Source of the DNA: Adiantum capillus-veneris
Lineage: Eukaryota > Streptophyta > Polypodiopsida > Polypodiales > Pteridaceae
Direction of reading: 5' to 3'
Assembly (NCBI GenBank): GCA_014529385.2
Contig: CM043970.1
Location: 46,837,779 to 46,901,778 of the forward strand
Length of the DNA stretch: 64,000 bases
This document shows, in pieces, positions 1 through 11,288 of the stretch; within the stretch, counting starts at the first letter, position 1; every line of letters begins with the position of its first letter. The position numbers were made by a program, and so were the translations under genes. Under the pieces are notes generated by a model. The model saw only the letters and a list, made by a program, of their open reading frames with translations, made no database searches and was not told where the DNA came from.

Positions 1-755
1 AAGAAGTAATCGCCCTTTTGGAATTGTCAGGTTCGATCTATGTCTGTCGAGGATAGACGCCGCTGTTCGATCATTTATGGTTGTATTGTTGTACTGTCAA
101 ATGGTTTGTATAGTGTTGTTCTAGTTTCGTCTTTCTACTGCCATGGCTCTTGTTGAGCATAGCCACCCATGTAATTATTTTTGGTGCACTATTGTGAGTA
201 CAAAAAAAAAAAGAATTCCATTTGCAAAAGAAGTAACCACCAGATCTAATAAATCTCTTTATCAAATAATTGCAATGATGCAAATACCTTCTATAACTCA
301 TGAGACCAAAAATGTTTCCATTCCTTAGAAAAAGGGTCTTTCAAATGCTCAAACATAAATGAGAGATCAACTGAAAGAGAGAAATTGAGCTCCACTTTGT
401 CATTGTAAGCCTTGGCAAATAAAACTACAAAGATAAATAAGGAAAAGCTAGAGAGACATGTCGCTGGCAAGCTGAGACTAGACTTCACAAAAAAAACTCA
501 AACAAAGTGAAAGGGCGATAATGGAGGATCAGAATACCACTCTTCTATATTTGTGCGGGCTTGTACAAGGAAGTAGTTTCAATGGATAGACACTTTTGCT
601 CAAACATACTTAGTATCAATCAGATCCACAAGAAGAAAACTCTAAATCTAGTAAAATTTGGACTATCCTATATAATTAAAAAGTACAATCTCACTATGTA
701 CTCTTTCATGCCATTCTAACTCTTCTTTATGACTCAAGGTAAAATGATAGCTTTT
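1..755. other. No gene recognised
   Basis: AT-rich sequence with only short, unconvincing open stretches on both strands. I see no protein motif, RNA gene or clear repeat here. Confidence 0.5.
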
Positions 756-758
756 ACA

Positions 759-1045
759 TAGTACAAAATTTGCTATTTTTGACACCACCGATGCATCCAT
801 AATGCCCAAAAACCTCACGAATGCCCCGCTTGGACACCGGAGAGCACGACACAAAAATTGGGGGTAGGGAGATTGTACCAACCCCCCATTTTTGTGTCGT
901 GCAGGACAGGGCCTCTAGAGGTCTTGTTTGGGCCTAATGGCCTCTCTAGGTGTCCAAACGAGGCAAGAAGCCAGTCATTCCCAGGGTTTTTGGGCATTCT
1001 AGATGCATCAATGATGTCAAAAAACATCAAATTTTGGTGTACTTG
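759..1045. repeat. Imperfect inverted-repeat (foldback/MITE-like) element
   Basis: The left arm, about 759-840, and the right arm, about 951-1045, are imperfect reverse complements. Both carry the shared words GATGCATC and AATGCCCAAAAACC. Between them sits a second, tighter hairpin with arms 844-864 and 883-902 (GCACGACACAAAAATTGGGG against its complement). There is no coding capacity. This shape fits a MITE or foldback element, or a transcribed hairpin locus. No terminal duplication could be assigned, so the exact ends are uncertain. Confidence 0.6.
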
Positions 1046-1347
1046 AAAGTTATAGTTCTATATATTGTGTGATAATTGATATTTTATGTTTATGAACTAA
1101 ACAATCATGACTTTCAAGGTAAAACTTTATTTTGTTTCTTTGCAGATGAAAATGTTTCTCAGTTATCCTTTTGTTATTAAATAAATAAGAAAGTTCTTGG
1201 GTTTATATTTTTAGCTTGTCTAATAGCACCTTCCCATATGTCGTATAATGGTTCACTCAGAGTGTCCTCAAATTTAATAAGAGGGACCTCATCTTGCTGC
1301 CCTCTCCATCACATGGCCTTGCAAAGGGATCCTATCATGTGGTGCAT

Positions 1348-1481
1348 GCAATGTAAGCGATGTGGCGAGGGAGCCCAAATGAAGCGATATAAGGGTGTTG
1401 AAAAATGTAAGAAAGACTCTTATTGCATAATACGGGCAATGTAAGCGACGTGGTGAGGGAGCCCAAATGAAGCGATATAAG
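1348..1481. repeat. Two direct copies of a 46-bp sequence
   Basis: The copies at 1348-1393 and 1436-1481 differ at only two positions. Both contain GGGAGCCCAAATGAAGCG and are separated by 42 bp of unrelated sequence. They look like a local duplication of unknown origin. Confidence 0.7.
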
Positions 1482-2436
1482 TGAAAGTCGGCATATGTTC
1501 CTCATTTAGGTTTCTTGCCCCTCCCTACATGACACGATAGAAAGTGTTTGTGGATTCAAGAAGCTCCCCCCTTGTGTAGTTCAAGCTACTTAACTCTTCC
1601 CGGTGACACGGGTCCTCCATTCCACCCGCCACTAAAATTCAAAGTTCAAAAGGCGCTGCTCATCTAAGAAAGTAAGGGGGCCAAGCTTGTCTTCCTTTTT
1701 AATTTTCCATTCATGTCTACCAATATGGTTGCCAAATTTCCCCAAGCCAACTCCTCAGAAGCCCAACTCAGCACCCCCTAGGGAACCCATTGCCAAGTCT
1801 AACAATCCAGCCCCTCAAGAGCCCAACTCACCATCCCCAAGTCTCTCACGCCAACCCCTCAGGAGCTCAAGTCACCAAAACCCCCTCTTGAATCTCTTTC
1901 AACAACATTTGATCACAACAAAACAAAAAAGACAAAGGGTCCTTGAAGATCTTGAATCGTCCCATGCAAAAGCAAAATCTGATTTGGTTGGCTGATTACA
2001 TTATTCCACAAGAGTTTTATATAGTTTTTTTCATTCTGTCCATATGAACAAACACCCTTTTTGAGAATATATTTTTGTACATCAATATTTATGATCAAAA
2101 TTCACCTCTTAACTGTGTATCATGGTGTCATTATATTTAAATGTACATAAAATACTAGTTACATCAACAAAGTAAAAAAGACATGTATTCTTGCAAAATG
2201 TAGTGATTACAATATTGGAGAAATCCACTTAAGCTTATCAAGTCCTTGCAAGTGGCTCAAATGCAACTCTTTTTGGGGGAGGACATGGGATACATGAGGT
2301 TGCATTCTCCATCCTTGTGCTCATAACAATGTCATCAACTTTGAATCTATACTCTTGCTTCACTTTTTCTTGATCTTATAAAGTTGTATCTTTAAAGCAT
2401 TAATTACACTCTTACCAGGGTTGTAACAAATTTAGG
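1482..2436. other. No gene recognised
   Basis: Mostly AT-rich sequence. A 102-codon open stretch at 1687-1995 on the plus strand is rich in Pro, Ser and Asn, with repeated P-x-E-P-N-S words. It matches no family I know and may be chance reading of a short direct repeat, so I do not call it a gene. Confidence 0.4.
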
Positions 2437-3335
2437 CTATTAACATTGATTGTGGCAAAAGTAAAGTGGTAGTAGTGAGTATTTCATTAAGGGAATTACT
2501 AATCCCTCATGTTGTAGCTTAGAGAACTCCATGAAGCCCTCATGTCTAAAGACTGCATCAAATTGCTGGATGACCAAGACTTTATCCGTGGCACCAAAGC
2601 CATCATAGGTGATAGAAGATATGTTCTTCCCTCCCTTTGAAATTATTGAGCTTGTAGGACCTTTTCCAAGTAGCATAAGACTTCTGATGCCTTATCCTCT
2701 TGGGCTCTTTATAGGATAAGGTGCTACTTTCATTAGAAGAGGAGGAAGGTGATGAAGATGGAGAAGAAGGTGACATCTTTCTCTTCTTTTTCTTCTTTTG
2801 ATTCCTCTCTTCTTGAAATTACAAGGCGAAGGACTACGCGACGATCTTTTCCTCTTGGAAGGAATTGAAAATCTTCATGACCGCCATCTTCATTAAGCCA
2901 CATCTTACGAAGGGTTACTCTTCTCTTTTCTATGATTCCTCTTCTTCTCTCTTGCGAGAGAGTCTTCTTTTGAAACTCTCCACAAGAGTATTTCTAAGCT
3001 CTCTCTCTTCTTGGGGAGTTTGGAAAATCCCATGGGTGCGAAGTTAATGAACAATCACACTGTGTAGAGAGGGGTTCCCATGGCTTGTTGTAGCCTAGAA
3101 ATAAGATAATTCACAAGCAGAAGGGAATCATTAGAAGCTTCTTCACGTGCAGAATCAAAGTCATCAATATTCATTCTACTCTCTTTATTATTGCTATCCA
3201 TGCTAACACACTTTATGCGTGTATGCTAACTTGTTCTAAAGTAGCTTCAAAACCTCTCATAGAAAGCTTTAGGTTCTCTCTTCTTAAGAAAGAAAGGAGA
3301 AACCAATGGCTCGCGTGCCAAGGTAATTGAATCAG
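2437..3335 (-). pseudogene. Broken retrotransposon gag fragment
   Basis: Read on the minus strand, 2676-2560 encodes a segment of the form YDGFGATDKVLVIQQFDAVF. This resembles the retrotransposon gag (capsid) domain of many plant LTR elements. Upstream on the same strand, 3325-3250 gives a segment containing REPLVSPFFLKKREPKAFYE, followed by a region ending in a Ser-rich linker about 2790-2700. Several stops and frame changes separate these pieces, and no pol follows. I infer a dead gag N-terminal half and capsid start. The family assignment for the upstream part is weaker than for the capsid-like piece. Confidence 0.5.
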
Positions 3336-3403
3336 GATAATAACATTGACCGTAGAGGAACTAAAGAGATAGTAGTGAGTGTATCATTAAGATAATTGCT
3401 AAT
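2437..3403. repeat. Diverged direct repeat flanking the gag fragment
   Basis: The stretches at about 2437-2506 and 3334-3403 are alike: both hold TAACATTGA, a TAGTAGTGAGT core and TCATTAAG in the same order. On the minus strand this sequence is part of the gag-like reading, so a piece of the gag appears to be duplicated on either side of the fragment. Confidence 0.5.
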
Positions 3404-3405
3404 GA

Positions 3406-3467
<62 letters not shown>

Positions 3468-3470
3468 AGA
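3406..3470. repeat. (AT)n-(GA)n compound microsatellite
   Basis: About 13 AT units run directly into about 14 GA units and then an impure GA/AAGA tail. The apparent protein it gives on the minus strand (alternating Ser-Leu and Ile-Tyr) is an artefact of the repeat. Confidence 0.95.
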
Positions 3471-3820
3471 TTGATTATAGGAAGAAACACAAACAATACA
3501 CCTAGTTAGCTTGGCATGAACAATACATGTAAAAGAGAGAGATATAGAGAAATTGACAACATTTGAGGACCGGATTAAGTTGGATCCGGTCTCCCCTCCC
3601 AAAGGCATTTGTATTATATGTTCTCCCATAAAGAGAGTTGTGTTGCATTTATATACCTGTACCAAGAAAAGATACGTATAAAACGCCATTATATGCAAAA
3701 ATCCCGTATAATCAGCGTATAGCCGTTTTATTCTCTTTTGGATCGAAAGATATTTCAATCAAAATATATTTCAATAAAAAAGGCTTTTGATCAAAAAATA
3801 TCTTATATAAGAAACCATTA

Positions 3821-3888
3821 CCGGCTTCAATTGAAAGCAATTCTAGAGCTTAAGCCGGCTTCGATCGAAAGCAGTCCTAGAGCTTGAG
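3821..3888. repeat. Two tandem 34-bp units
   Basis: Units 3821-3854 and 3855-3888 both begin CCGGCTTC and contain TCTAGAGCTT or CCTAGAGCTT near the end, with a few substitutions. They lie in a noncoding stretch (3471-4317) where I recognise no gene. Confidence 0.7.
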
Positions 3889-4317
3889 GAGGATTTTGGG
3901 ACAGCCAGAGCTTGAGGTAATATTTTCAACTTGTCCTACTCTTTTTTGACTTGTTTTTGTGTGTTGTGCTAGACTCATGTGCTGCAATTGTTTTACTCTC
4001 ACCACAGAGTTGGCTTGTAGGTTATAGGCCACTTCGGGGTGTGTAGCCATCCGGCTCACTCCAAAAGTGTGTAGAAATTAGTCACTTTTCTCGTGCTGAG
4101 CAGCCACTTGGCTCATTGCAGAGAAGGGTTTTAGGACAGACTTATATTCTCACTTGTGTGGTGTAGTTATCTATCTCTCACCATAGGGCTAAGTTAAGCA
4201 TTTAGTGGTCGACTCATGGTGTGCAGTAGGCATGATGCTACACCTCTCACTCTAGAGTGACCTATAGGTTGCTCAATTTTAGATCAACTCAAATTATCAT
4301 TTGTTTCACGTACACAT

Positions 4318-4830
4318 AAGAGATTTGTTTATCAAACAATGAGTGGAGAGATGAATAGTTTATGCCCTCTTCATCTTTGTGTGACACATTGGTTACTCTT
4401 GTGTTATAAACTCCAAATACACATCATTTTTCATCACTAGATGACTTGGTGTTGTCTTGGATGTAGATACATACAATATTTGGACAACATTTGAGATTGT
4501 TCAGTTGTCCTCTAATGTTTGTGTTGTGAGTTCCACACACTTCATGAGGGATTGAATTAAGTCACATCATCATCCTTACTACATAGAAATATGAGGGATA
4601 CGTTTGTCTACCTAAGAGTGGAGAGATGCATACATATGCCCTCTTCATTGTAGCATGACACGCCTTGTACTTTTTGATCTGTAGATACGCCACTCATCAA
4701 TAGATGACTTGGTGTTCTCTTGGATGTAAATATGTACATGTTTGACCACAAGAACATTTTTAAATTGTCCACCCACCGATGGTTTTGTTGTGTGTTCCAC
4801 ACACTTCATCAAGGATTAGATTGATTGAAC
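4318..4830. repeat. Two-copy diverged direct repeat, about 265 bp per unit
   Basis: Copies run about 4318-4560 and 4595-4830. Shared words in the same order include AGTGGAGAGATG, ATGCCCTCTTCAT, AGATGACTTGGTGTT and TTCCACACACTTCATCA. There is no coding sequence. The region upstream of the minus-strand gag fragment might be a rearranged LTR or leader, but I found no primer-binding site or clear LTR ends. Confidence 0.65.
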
Positions 4831-5416
4831 TATCAATCAACATTACAACAACATCCAGGACTTGTGTTGATCATACCTCACACCAACTGGGTTGTTCACA
4901 TTCACTCTCCGATCGTTTACGTGTATTATGTAATGCACATAATAGGGCTTAGTTCTTGTGATGAGCGTACCTCGGCGCACTCCTAGCCTGTTCACCTCTC
5001 TCCATCTCTCTCTTTGTGTATTCTCCTCTCCATTGTACAATCTAAGTATTGCAATCATATATATCATTGCTTGCTATGAATTAATTCAAATGTTGTATGG
5101 AATCTAGATTAACAAACGTGACACAAATTTAATAGTTTCCCCTCTTCTTCGACAACATATGCATTATAAAATTATATCTTGCAGATATGAAGGAAATTAA
5201 GTTGGCAAAACATCAACAAAAATTTAATCTTTGAAGTGATAATATGTCACTTTCATCACATGTTAGAGCTTGAGATTCGTCGTCGTTGCATAAACCCCTG
5301 TGCTTCGGAACAGTATTACTAGTTCACAGAGACCTTAAGGAAGTCTATCTTTGAGCAGCTTCAGCACGTATTTAGGCTCGCTTCTTTTGCATATCTCTAA
5401 TGAGTGCAGGTTCATT
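4831..5416. other. No gene recognised
   Basis: AT-rich noncoding sequence with no convincing motif. It separates the repeat region from the kinase-type pseudogene. Confidence 0.4.
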
Positions 5417-6530
5417 ATTGAACATGGTCAAGCAGTGTATTGGACAAATTGAAAAGATTTTTTAGATCTAAAAAATCCTGAAATCATTACTTTGTCAGGC
5501 ATAGCTAATTGCATACAACTTGTGCAACAATTGTATACTGAGTTCAAGATCAAGCGAAATCTAGAAAGAGTAGCAAAGTGATGAGAGTGGAAGCCATCTC
5601 TTTCGATGTTACTACACGGCCAGAGACTATGACTAGAATAGAGTCTCATGCTACTGCCACTCTTGCTTTCGATCAGCCTCAGCTCCCCCCCTGTATTACA
5701 TCTTTTGCCAAAAACTACAATCTTCAACATACAGGCTCTATAACTGGGAGAAGGGAGATGGGAAAACATGAAGCATGTAGGTGTCACACACTCTGCATTT
5801 AAAGAGCCACCGTATGTGGAGAAAATCTTCAAAGTCCCTTGCATGGAACCACAACGGATCAACAAGTCAAGGACAAAATCACAACTTCAGACATCGCTCA
5901 TCATGGCATTATTTATCCACTTGCCATGGTCCACCACATAGAGCATCCAATGCTCATTTCATGTTTTTGGAATGGCGGCCATATAGAGCAGTGGATAAGA
6001 GAGTGCACTGCAGATGCCAGTCAACCTGCCATTCACAATTATGTAACCACAGAAGGAACAATAGAGTTATTTGGAAATAACATTTTGCAAATAATAAACG
6101 CTCTTCTGTAGACCCTCAAGTATCTACATGCGCACGAATATCTCCACAATGATCTTCACTCCCGCAACATGATCACTTTGGACAGAGAGGGGTCTATGTA
6201 GGCATTGTGGATTGGGGGTCATGTACAAAGACCAGAACAAAGGCATGCTTTCCTTGTCTCTGCAACTTGGAAATAGAAACTAAAAAGCAGAGCGAGAGAG
6301 ATTTTACATGGGCTACCCCAGAATGCATATCTACTAATACCCCTCCTTGGAAAAAAGCCATGGATATGTACTCCATGTGTCATACTTCTAAACAACTCTT
6401 GAAGTGCATGGAAGTGACACAAGAGAAAAACAAAAAGGATTTTTTAGGCAATGTACTTACTCACCTTGAGAGTGTAAAGAAAAACAATCCCTTAGCCCGA
6501 CCTAACGCTTTTGATCTTTCCCTATAAATG
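5417..6530 (+). pseudogene. Broken protein-kinase-domain gene
   Basis: On the plus strand the region 5839-6527 reads as a degenerate eukaryotic protein kinase across several frames. The catalytic-loop equivalent is at about 6121-6180, within LKYLHAHEYLHNDLHSRN, which matches the H-x-D-x4-N pattern. About 130 bp later comes an activation-segment-like WATPEC, followed by DMYSM, resembling the conserved D-x-[YW]-S-x-G of subdomain IX. Upstream, about 5860-6060, is a stretch resembling the N-lobe end and hinge. An in-frame stop at 6109-6111 and further stops and frame changes make a functional kinase very unlikely. An unidentified reading at 5420-5580 may belong to the same gene's N-terminus. Confidence 0.65.
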
Positions 6531-6802
6531 GTTCCTATCGAGTGGGCTATGACATTGCAATGATTTTTGGTCTACTGCCAACTGATGATTGAAGTGATGA
6601 ATTATTTATTATCCTCTTTAGTTGTGCTTGTGAATTATATAATTGATCAAGATATCTTGTCTCTTTTCAACGACATTGTGATAAATATTATGTCTCTTTA
6701 TTGCTGCAAGATAAAGTTATCATGTCTATTTCTTTGAAGATTTGAAAGTGATAACCTGTGAACTTCACGAAAAATCTCTCTCATGATGACATGTTTGCTT
6801 GA

Positions 6803-7590
6803 TTGACAGATATGGAAGAAGAACTTAACCACGCTGAAGCACGGGCCATCTACAAAGAAGAGAGAGAGAGTTATGGCCAGGAGAAATATCTCAAAGCTAT
6901 TGCACGGATCAAAGAGGACGAGTCTGGGTTGCAAGACGAGCCTCTCAGTCTTAAGGAGTGCAGGCAATTGTGTCCAAGCCACTTTGTATGCCAACATTTA
7001 TTTCAAATCAGTGGGCAATTCCAAGGAATCAGCTCCTGTAAAGCTATCAAATTTGTAGCACAAAGGACTCGCACGAGTGTTTCTACAAAGATTCATACGT
7101 TAAGAGAGAGTTATGCCAAACAACAACCAAATGGAACTCTACTTTATACAGTAATGCTATGTTCACGACATCCTTGGGAGACACGTGAATTGGTCAGAGA
7201 CCACCCCAAGAACGCTTGTGTTGGGCATGATTGGATTGCAAAGAAAGTGACTACAAGTCACATAAAAAACCCAGTGCCTGCACGCAAATGGCCCATAGTT
7301 CTGCTCCCTAAAGAATCAAAGACACTCACTACATTGGAAAGGCAAGGTCAAGATCTTGCAAGCCAAGGAGAGACACTTGATATTTTTCATGACAGAATCC
7401 TTGAGCTTGAGATAGAGCTATCAGAGTCCCAAGCCCCAAGCTGCAATAGTATGCAACACTCTACGAACCATTGCCAGATCAAGCTGGTCCTTCATAGCAA
7501 GGAGGTCCAGGCCCATCTCCTACTTCTGAAAGTGTTGAGCTCGACATAGAAAAACTACTTAATGAGCTGACTCAATCTTTGGGTTGAGCA
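6803..7590 (+). pseudogene. Unidentified coding remnant downstream of the kinase
   Basis: A 248-codon open frame (6803-7549) follows a CAG that could be a splice acceptor. It starts acidic and helical, has a central stretch with QQPNGTLLYTVMLC and RHPWETRELVRDHPKNACVG, and then a heptad-like helix near 7380-7430. A shift of frame near 7510 gives a more natural end, with SVELDIEKLLNELTQSLG followed by a stop near 7588. That suggests a damaged gene rather than an intact one. The middle is faintly reminiscent of the end of a PARP-type ADP-ribosyltransferase domain, but I cannot establish that. It lies 270 bp after the kinase remnant on the same strand and could be later exons of the same gene. 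Confidence 0.4.
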
Positions 7591-7745
7591 GTTTTCTCAC
7601 TTTACCCCTATCTATTTTGGCAAAGGCATACAGTTTTTGTCATCACAATTCATCATTTATCCCCTCAGCTGGTCATTTTTGTATTCTGGATCAAACAACT
7701 GTATTGTATCGTATCTAACGATAATATGACTCTTATTGCAACAAT

Positions 7746-7750
<5 letters not shown>

Positions 7751-7841
<91 letters not shown>
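7751..7841. repeat. (GA)45 microsatellite
   Basis: An uninterrupted GA tract. The Ser-Leu open frame it makes on the minus strand is not a gene. Confidence 0.98.
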
Positions 7842-7843
<2 letters not shown>

Positions 7844-7920
7844 GAACATGTTGTATTGTAAAATGCCGATGTGTCATAATTTTCACATACTCACAACGAG
7901 CAAAACTTATAAACCTTAAG

Positions 7921-8169
7921 TCAATTGAGGCTCATTTTTGAATGCTTACCTCCAACACCAAAAACACGCTCTAGGGTTTGCCAAGAATGAAGCACGGATG
8001 TAGCATCATCTATGTGATGGATGAAGTCATCTATGAGCGTAGTGATGATGATTCCAAGTGCTTTCTCATCTTTGGTTGTTTGTTGAGCATTCAAGGTTTG
8101 GAGCAAGGATTCCCCCGAACCGGATGGCGGCTTTACGATGCTTTCATCTCCATCAAACACACCAATCAT
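7921..8169 (-). pseudogene. Copia-type gag fragment
   Basis: The minus-strand reading contains KALGIIITTLIDDFIHHI and then WQTLERVFGVGGKHSKMSL. This fits the Ty1/copia gag (UBN2-type) pattern of a helix, a conserved W-x-x-L, and G-K-H-S-K. The fragment has no zinc knuckle and no pol. It directly follows the hAT transposase remnant on the same strand, so two unrelated element classes are juxtaposed here. Confidence 0.65.
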
Positions 8170-8193
8170 ATCATCTATTTCATTGATATTAGA

Positions 8194-9804
8194 TTATTCT
8201 GAAGCTATCTCCCATTCCATATCATTTTCATGAGCTACTTCCGCAGATATAGCTTCATGGGCTTGAAAAACACCATCGTGATTTTGTGTTCCTCTTCTCG
8301 CAATGTTCACCGGCTTATGAATGAGTCTCATGTTGCAAAAAACATAAACTAAATCAGTAGCACGTTGAGGACGAAGCCGGTTTTGTTTCTTAGTATGCAT
8401 AAAGTCAAAAGCCAACCAGTATCTCTCACAACTTCCACTTGATGCTACAATAGATAGAACCCTAACAACAATGTGTTGCAGCTCCACTTTTTTCCCACCA
8501 TACTCCTTCCAGCATAGAGGTGCACTTGTGTGTGCAATGGCATCTATATGCCATGGATATTGGAACATGCCAGTTCTAGTAGCATAATCAACTCATTGAT
8601 GAAAAGTAGCCTTCCCATCCTCTTGTCCTAATAGTTGCGTGCACACTATTTTGAAGTCACTCATGACTTTTTTATTGGCTGATTGTTGGTGCATTTGAAA
8701 TTTAGGATCTAGTAAAAATGCAGCACCATGCAATGGCGTATGCAATTACACCCATTGCTTATTGGCAATTTTGATTATGGAAGCTTTTTCCTTTGCACCA
8801 AAGACAACATGCTCTCTTACTTTGTGCAATACCTCTGACATATACCAATAGACTCGACCAAAGACAAAAGAGTCTTTGTCGACTATTCGCAAAAGATCTA
8901 CAAATGGTTTGGCGAGGGTGACAATTCTCCCTACATTGAACCAAAAACTTGCGTATTCACAAGTCGTACACACCTTGTAGCTACCTTTTGATAGCTAGGA
9001 TACTTGCTGAGCCATGCATCCTAGTGTCTACCAGCTATTGTTTCAATCAATGCGGGATTCACTTCTTGCAAGGTGGGAATAACATAATATGCAGCTGCAA
9101 ACCTTGTTGCACAAAATATCTGCAAAGTTCTATTGGGTGATTTTAATAAAAAAAGATCATACAAAAATTGATGCTCTCTAATAAATTTCACCACATGATT
9201 AGCATCCAGCAATGTTTGTTTTATTACGGCCATTTTTCCAATGTATTTATGCGCGGAACATCACACCCAAGTAATTTATAGGTACTTTACCTGGATAGCC
9301 CTTCTTGCTGCTGCAACCTTGTAATTGGATGTATTATCTGTGACAATTGCAGTCACATTCTTTGGTCCACCTGCCTTTGCTATGGTAGGCTCATATATCC
9401 TTGATAGATACACTAGTCTTCTCTTTTAAAGAGGTGTCAATGGCTTCTACGGACATAGACCCTCTAGGATTGATAAGCATCACATTGATGAGAGGCTTCG
9501 TCTGACAGTTTGTCCATCCATCGAACACTATGGTGCAGCCATATGCAGAAACAAAGTCCACCACCGTGCGCTTGAAGATGGCTTCAGTACTGTCTTTCAC
9601 TTTATCTAGATACTCTGTGCGCATCTTATTATAATCACGAAGCACAAACCCTTTTTTGCTCGTGCTTATTAAATCATCTTGAAATATGGGGTTGTACATA
9701 GCATTGAATGGTGTACCACATGCCACAAAATCTTGCGTCCATTTAAAGTGCAACTCAAGTATTAGCAACAAGCTAACTTGGAAACCATTTATTGGAGTTT
9801 TCAT
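8194..9804 (-). pseudogene. hAT-superfamily transposase, degenerate
   Basis: The minus-strand order matches a plant hAT transposase. A DUF659-like segment lies at 9600-9400, with FDGWTNCQ and INPRGSMSVEA. About 9350-9290 contains VTDNTSNYK. A C-x-x-H-like segment follows near 9260. A middle region contains CATRFAAAYYVIPTLQEVNPAL (9130-9040). The C-terminal dimerisation domain is at 8520-8330, with ASSGSCERYW, FDFMHTKKQNRL and DLVYVFCNMRL. Stops and frame changes lie between the parts and no N-terminal BED zinc finger is visible upstream, so the gene is dead. I could not define terminal inverted repeats or an 8-bp target duplication. Confidence 0.85.
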
Positions 9805-9879
9805 TGTAAAAACACTTATTATTTTGATGAATTGGGAATGTTGTAACTACTACTTTCCAGATAAACAGTGTAATTGATG

Positions 9880-10672
9880 AGCTGGAGCTACAAGATTCCA
9901 AATTGTATCAACCTGTCTTTAATTAGAGCTACCAGATTATTAGTTTTCACCACAAAAACCTTGGCTAAGGTATAAAAGCCAATTTTTGTAAGTTTTTTAT
10001 AAGTTTTTGGATAATAGAAACACAGCATAAGCTAACGACGCTCACTTCTCTCCTTCTCGTGCTTCCTACTCCCTTCCCAGTTGCCACATTGCAATGCCGT
10101 CTGTTGCGTTGCAACCGTAGGTACGAGCTCTACGCATTGACATAAGCATTTCATGGTAATTCGTAGCTTTTAGCGTTGTCGACCCGCATCTTAATTTCAT
10201 CATAAGTAGGAGTTTAAGATTCAAAATTATAAACTAAGTATAGGCGGGGTACTGGGGTATCATTGCTAAGCATTTGGATGCATTCTGGGTCGAAAACAAC
10301 TAGGTCAAAAACTCATTGAGCACTGTTAATATCGTGATTTTTTCACTTGACCTAAAGTGAGACTTAAGACAACAAGCATGCGTGCTTAGGTCTTATAAGC
10401 ATGTCCTAGAAGTTTTGTAACGTTTGGATGTCGTTTGATGGTGTAACTGATGTGATTTGTTTGCCGATGAGCGACTAGCTTTTGGTGATTTCTATCATTT
10501 GAGTGTAGCTTGAGATAGATGCAAGTTGTTTGTTGTTTTCCATGAGATTGACAACCTTTTGTAGCCTCTATGCACTAGTTGAGTCAGCTTGGTCCCATGG
10601 ATTGACAATTATATTTGTGGTTCTCGCTATGTCTGCAATTAGATAGGAGTGAGGTTAGACACCTGTCCCACA
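9880..10672 (+). mobile_element. 5' LTR remnant of gypsy element B
   Basis: The right end is set by ...CCCACA immediately before the tRNA-Asp-type primer site at 10675. A TATA box (GGTATAAAAGCC) at 9971-9978 is followed by a pyrimidine-rich stretch, consistent with U3-R-U5 order. The left end is uncertain because no second LTR of this element is present in the window for comparison. Confidence 0.45.
9971..9978 (+). promoter_or_regulatory. TATA box in element B LTR
   Basis: TATAAAAG in an AT-rich region about 700 bp before the primer-binding site. The position is plausible for an LTR promoter; activity is not shown. Confidence 0.4.
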
Positions 10673-10674
10673 TT

Positions 10675-10692
10675 TGGCACCGTTGCTGGGGA
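10675..10692 (+). other. Primer-binding site, tRNA-Asp type (element B)
   Basis: TGGCACCGTTGCTGGGGA differs slightly from TGGCGCCGTTGCCGGGGA, the known primer site complementary to plant tRNA-Asp used by Tat/Athila-type gypsy elements. It sits two bases after the presumed LTR end. Confidence 0.75.
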
Positions 10693-11288
10693 ACGAAGAG
10701 ACCTAAACTAGGGAAAAGCACCCATCTTGTGAAGTTATCCTTTGACTTCCTCTAGGATCACCTAGAGTCAAAACTTCTTTTTAAAATCGCATAGGTTAAG
10801 ATTGTCGTCTTTTGCTGTGTAGAGGTAGCTTGGAAGTAGGTTGTACTTGCGAAGTACTTTTTAGGATTGTAGGATTGTAGGATTAGATTAGGATTTTGAG
10901 AATGATTGATGGACATGACAAGTCTTAATATCAAGGCTCAGAAAACCATAAAAAAACAAGAAAACGAGTGTTTGTGGACACTTTCTACAACCCCATTGCA
11001 GTAGAACCTAGGAGTAGGGTAAGTAGAATCCGAGGTGGAATCTCAGAACATTGCTCTATCCAAAAGAATCAATTGTGAGTTGTTTATGTGAAGTTGCAAA
11101 ATTTCATGTCTACGGCTAGAAATAGCACCAAAAGACTATCCACCATTGAATCTGATTGGAGAGTATGCTTTAAAAGTTGTATGATTCAGTGGATAAGCTC
11201 AAGGACACATTTGAGGTAAAATTTCAAGAGTTTGTAAAAACTCAGATAATTTACTTTTTCTTGATATTTTAGGCCAAATTAAGTTTTG

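Noticed and set aside
1687-1995. Proline-rich small protein gene
   Set aside because: No family, promoter or conserved pattern supports it, and its repeats can be explained by short direct DNA repeats.
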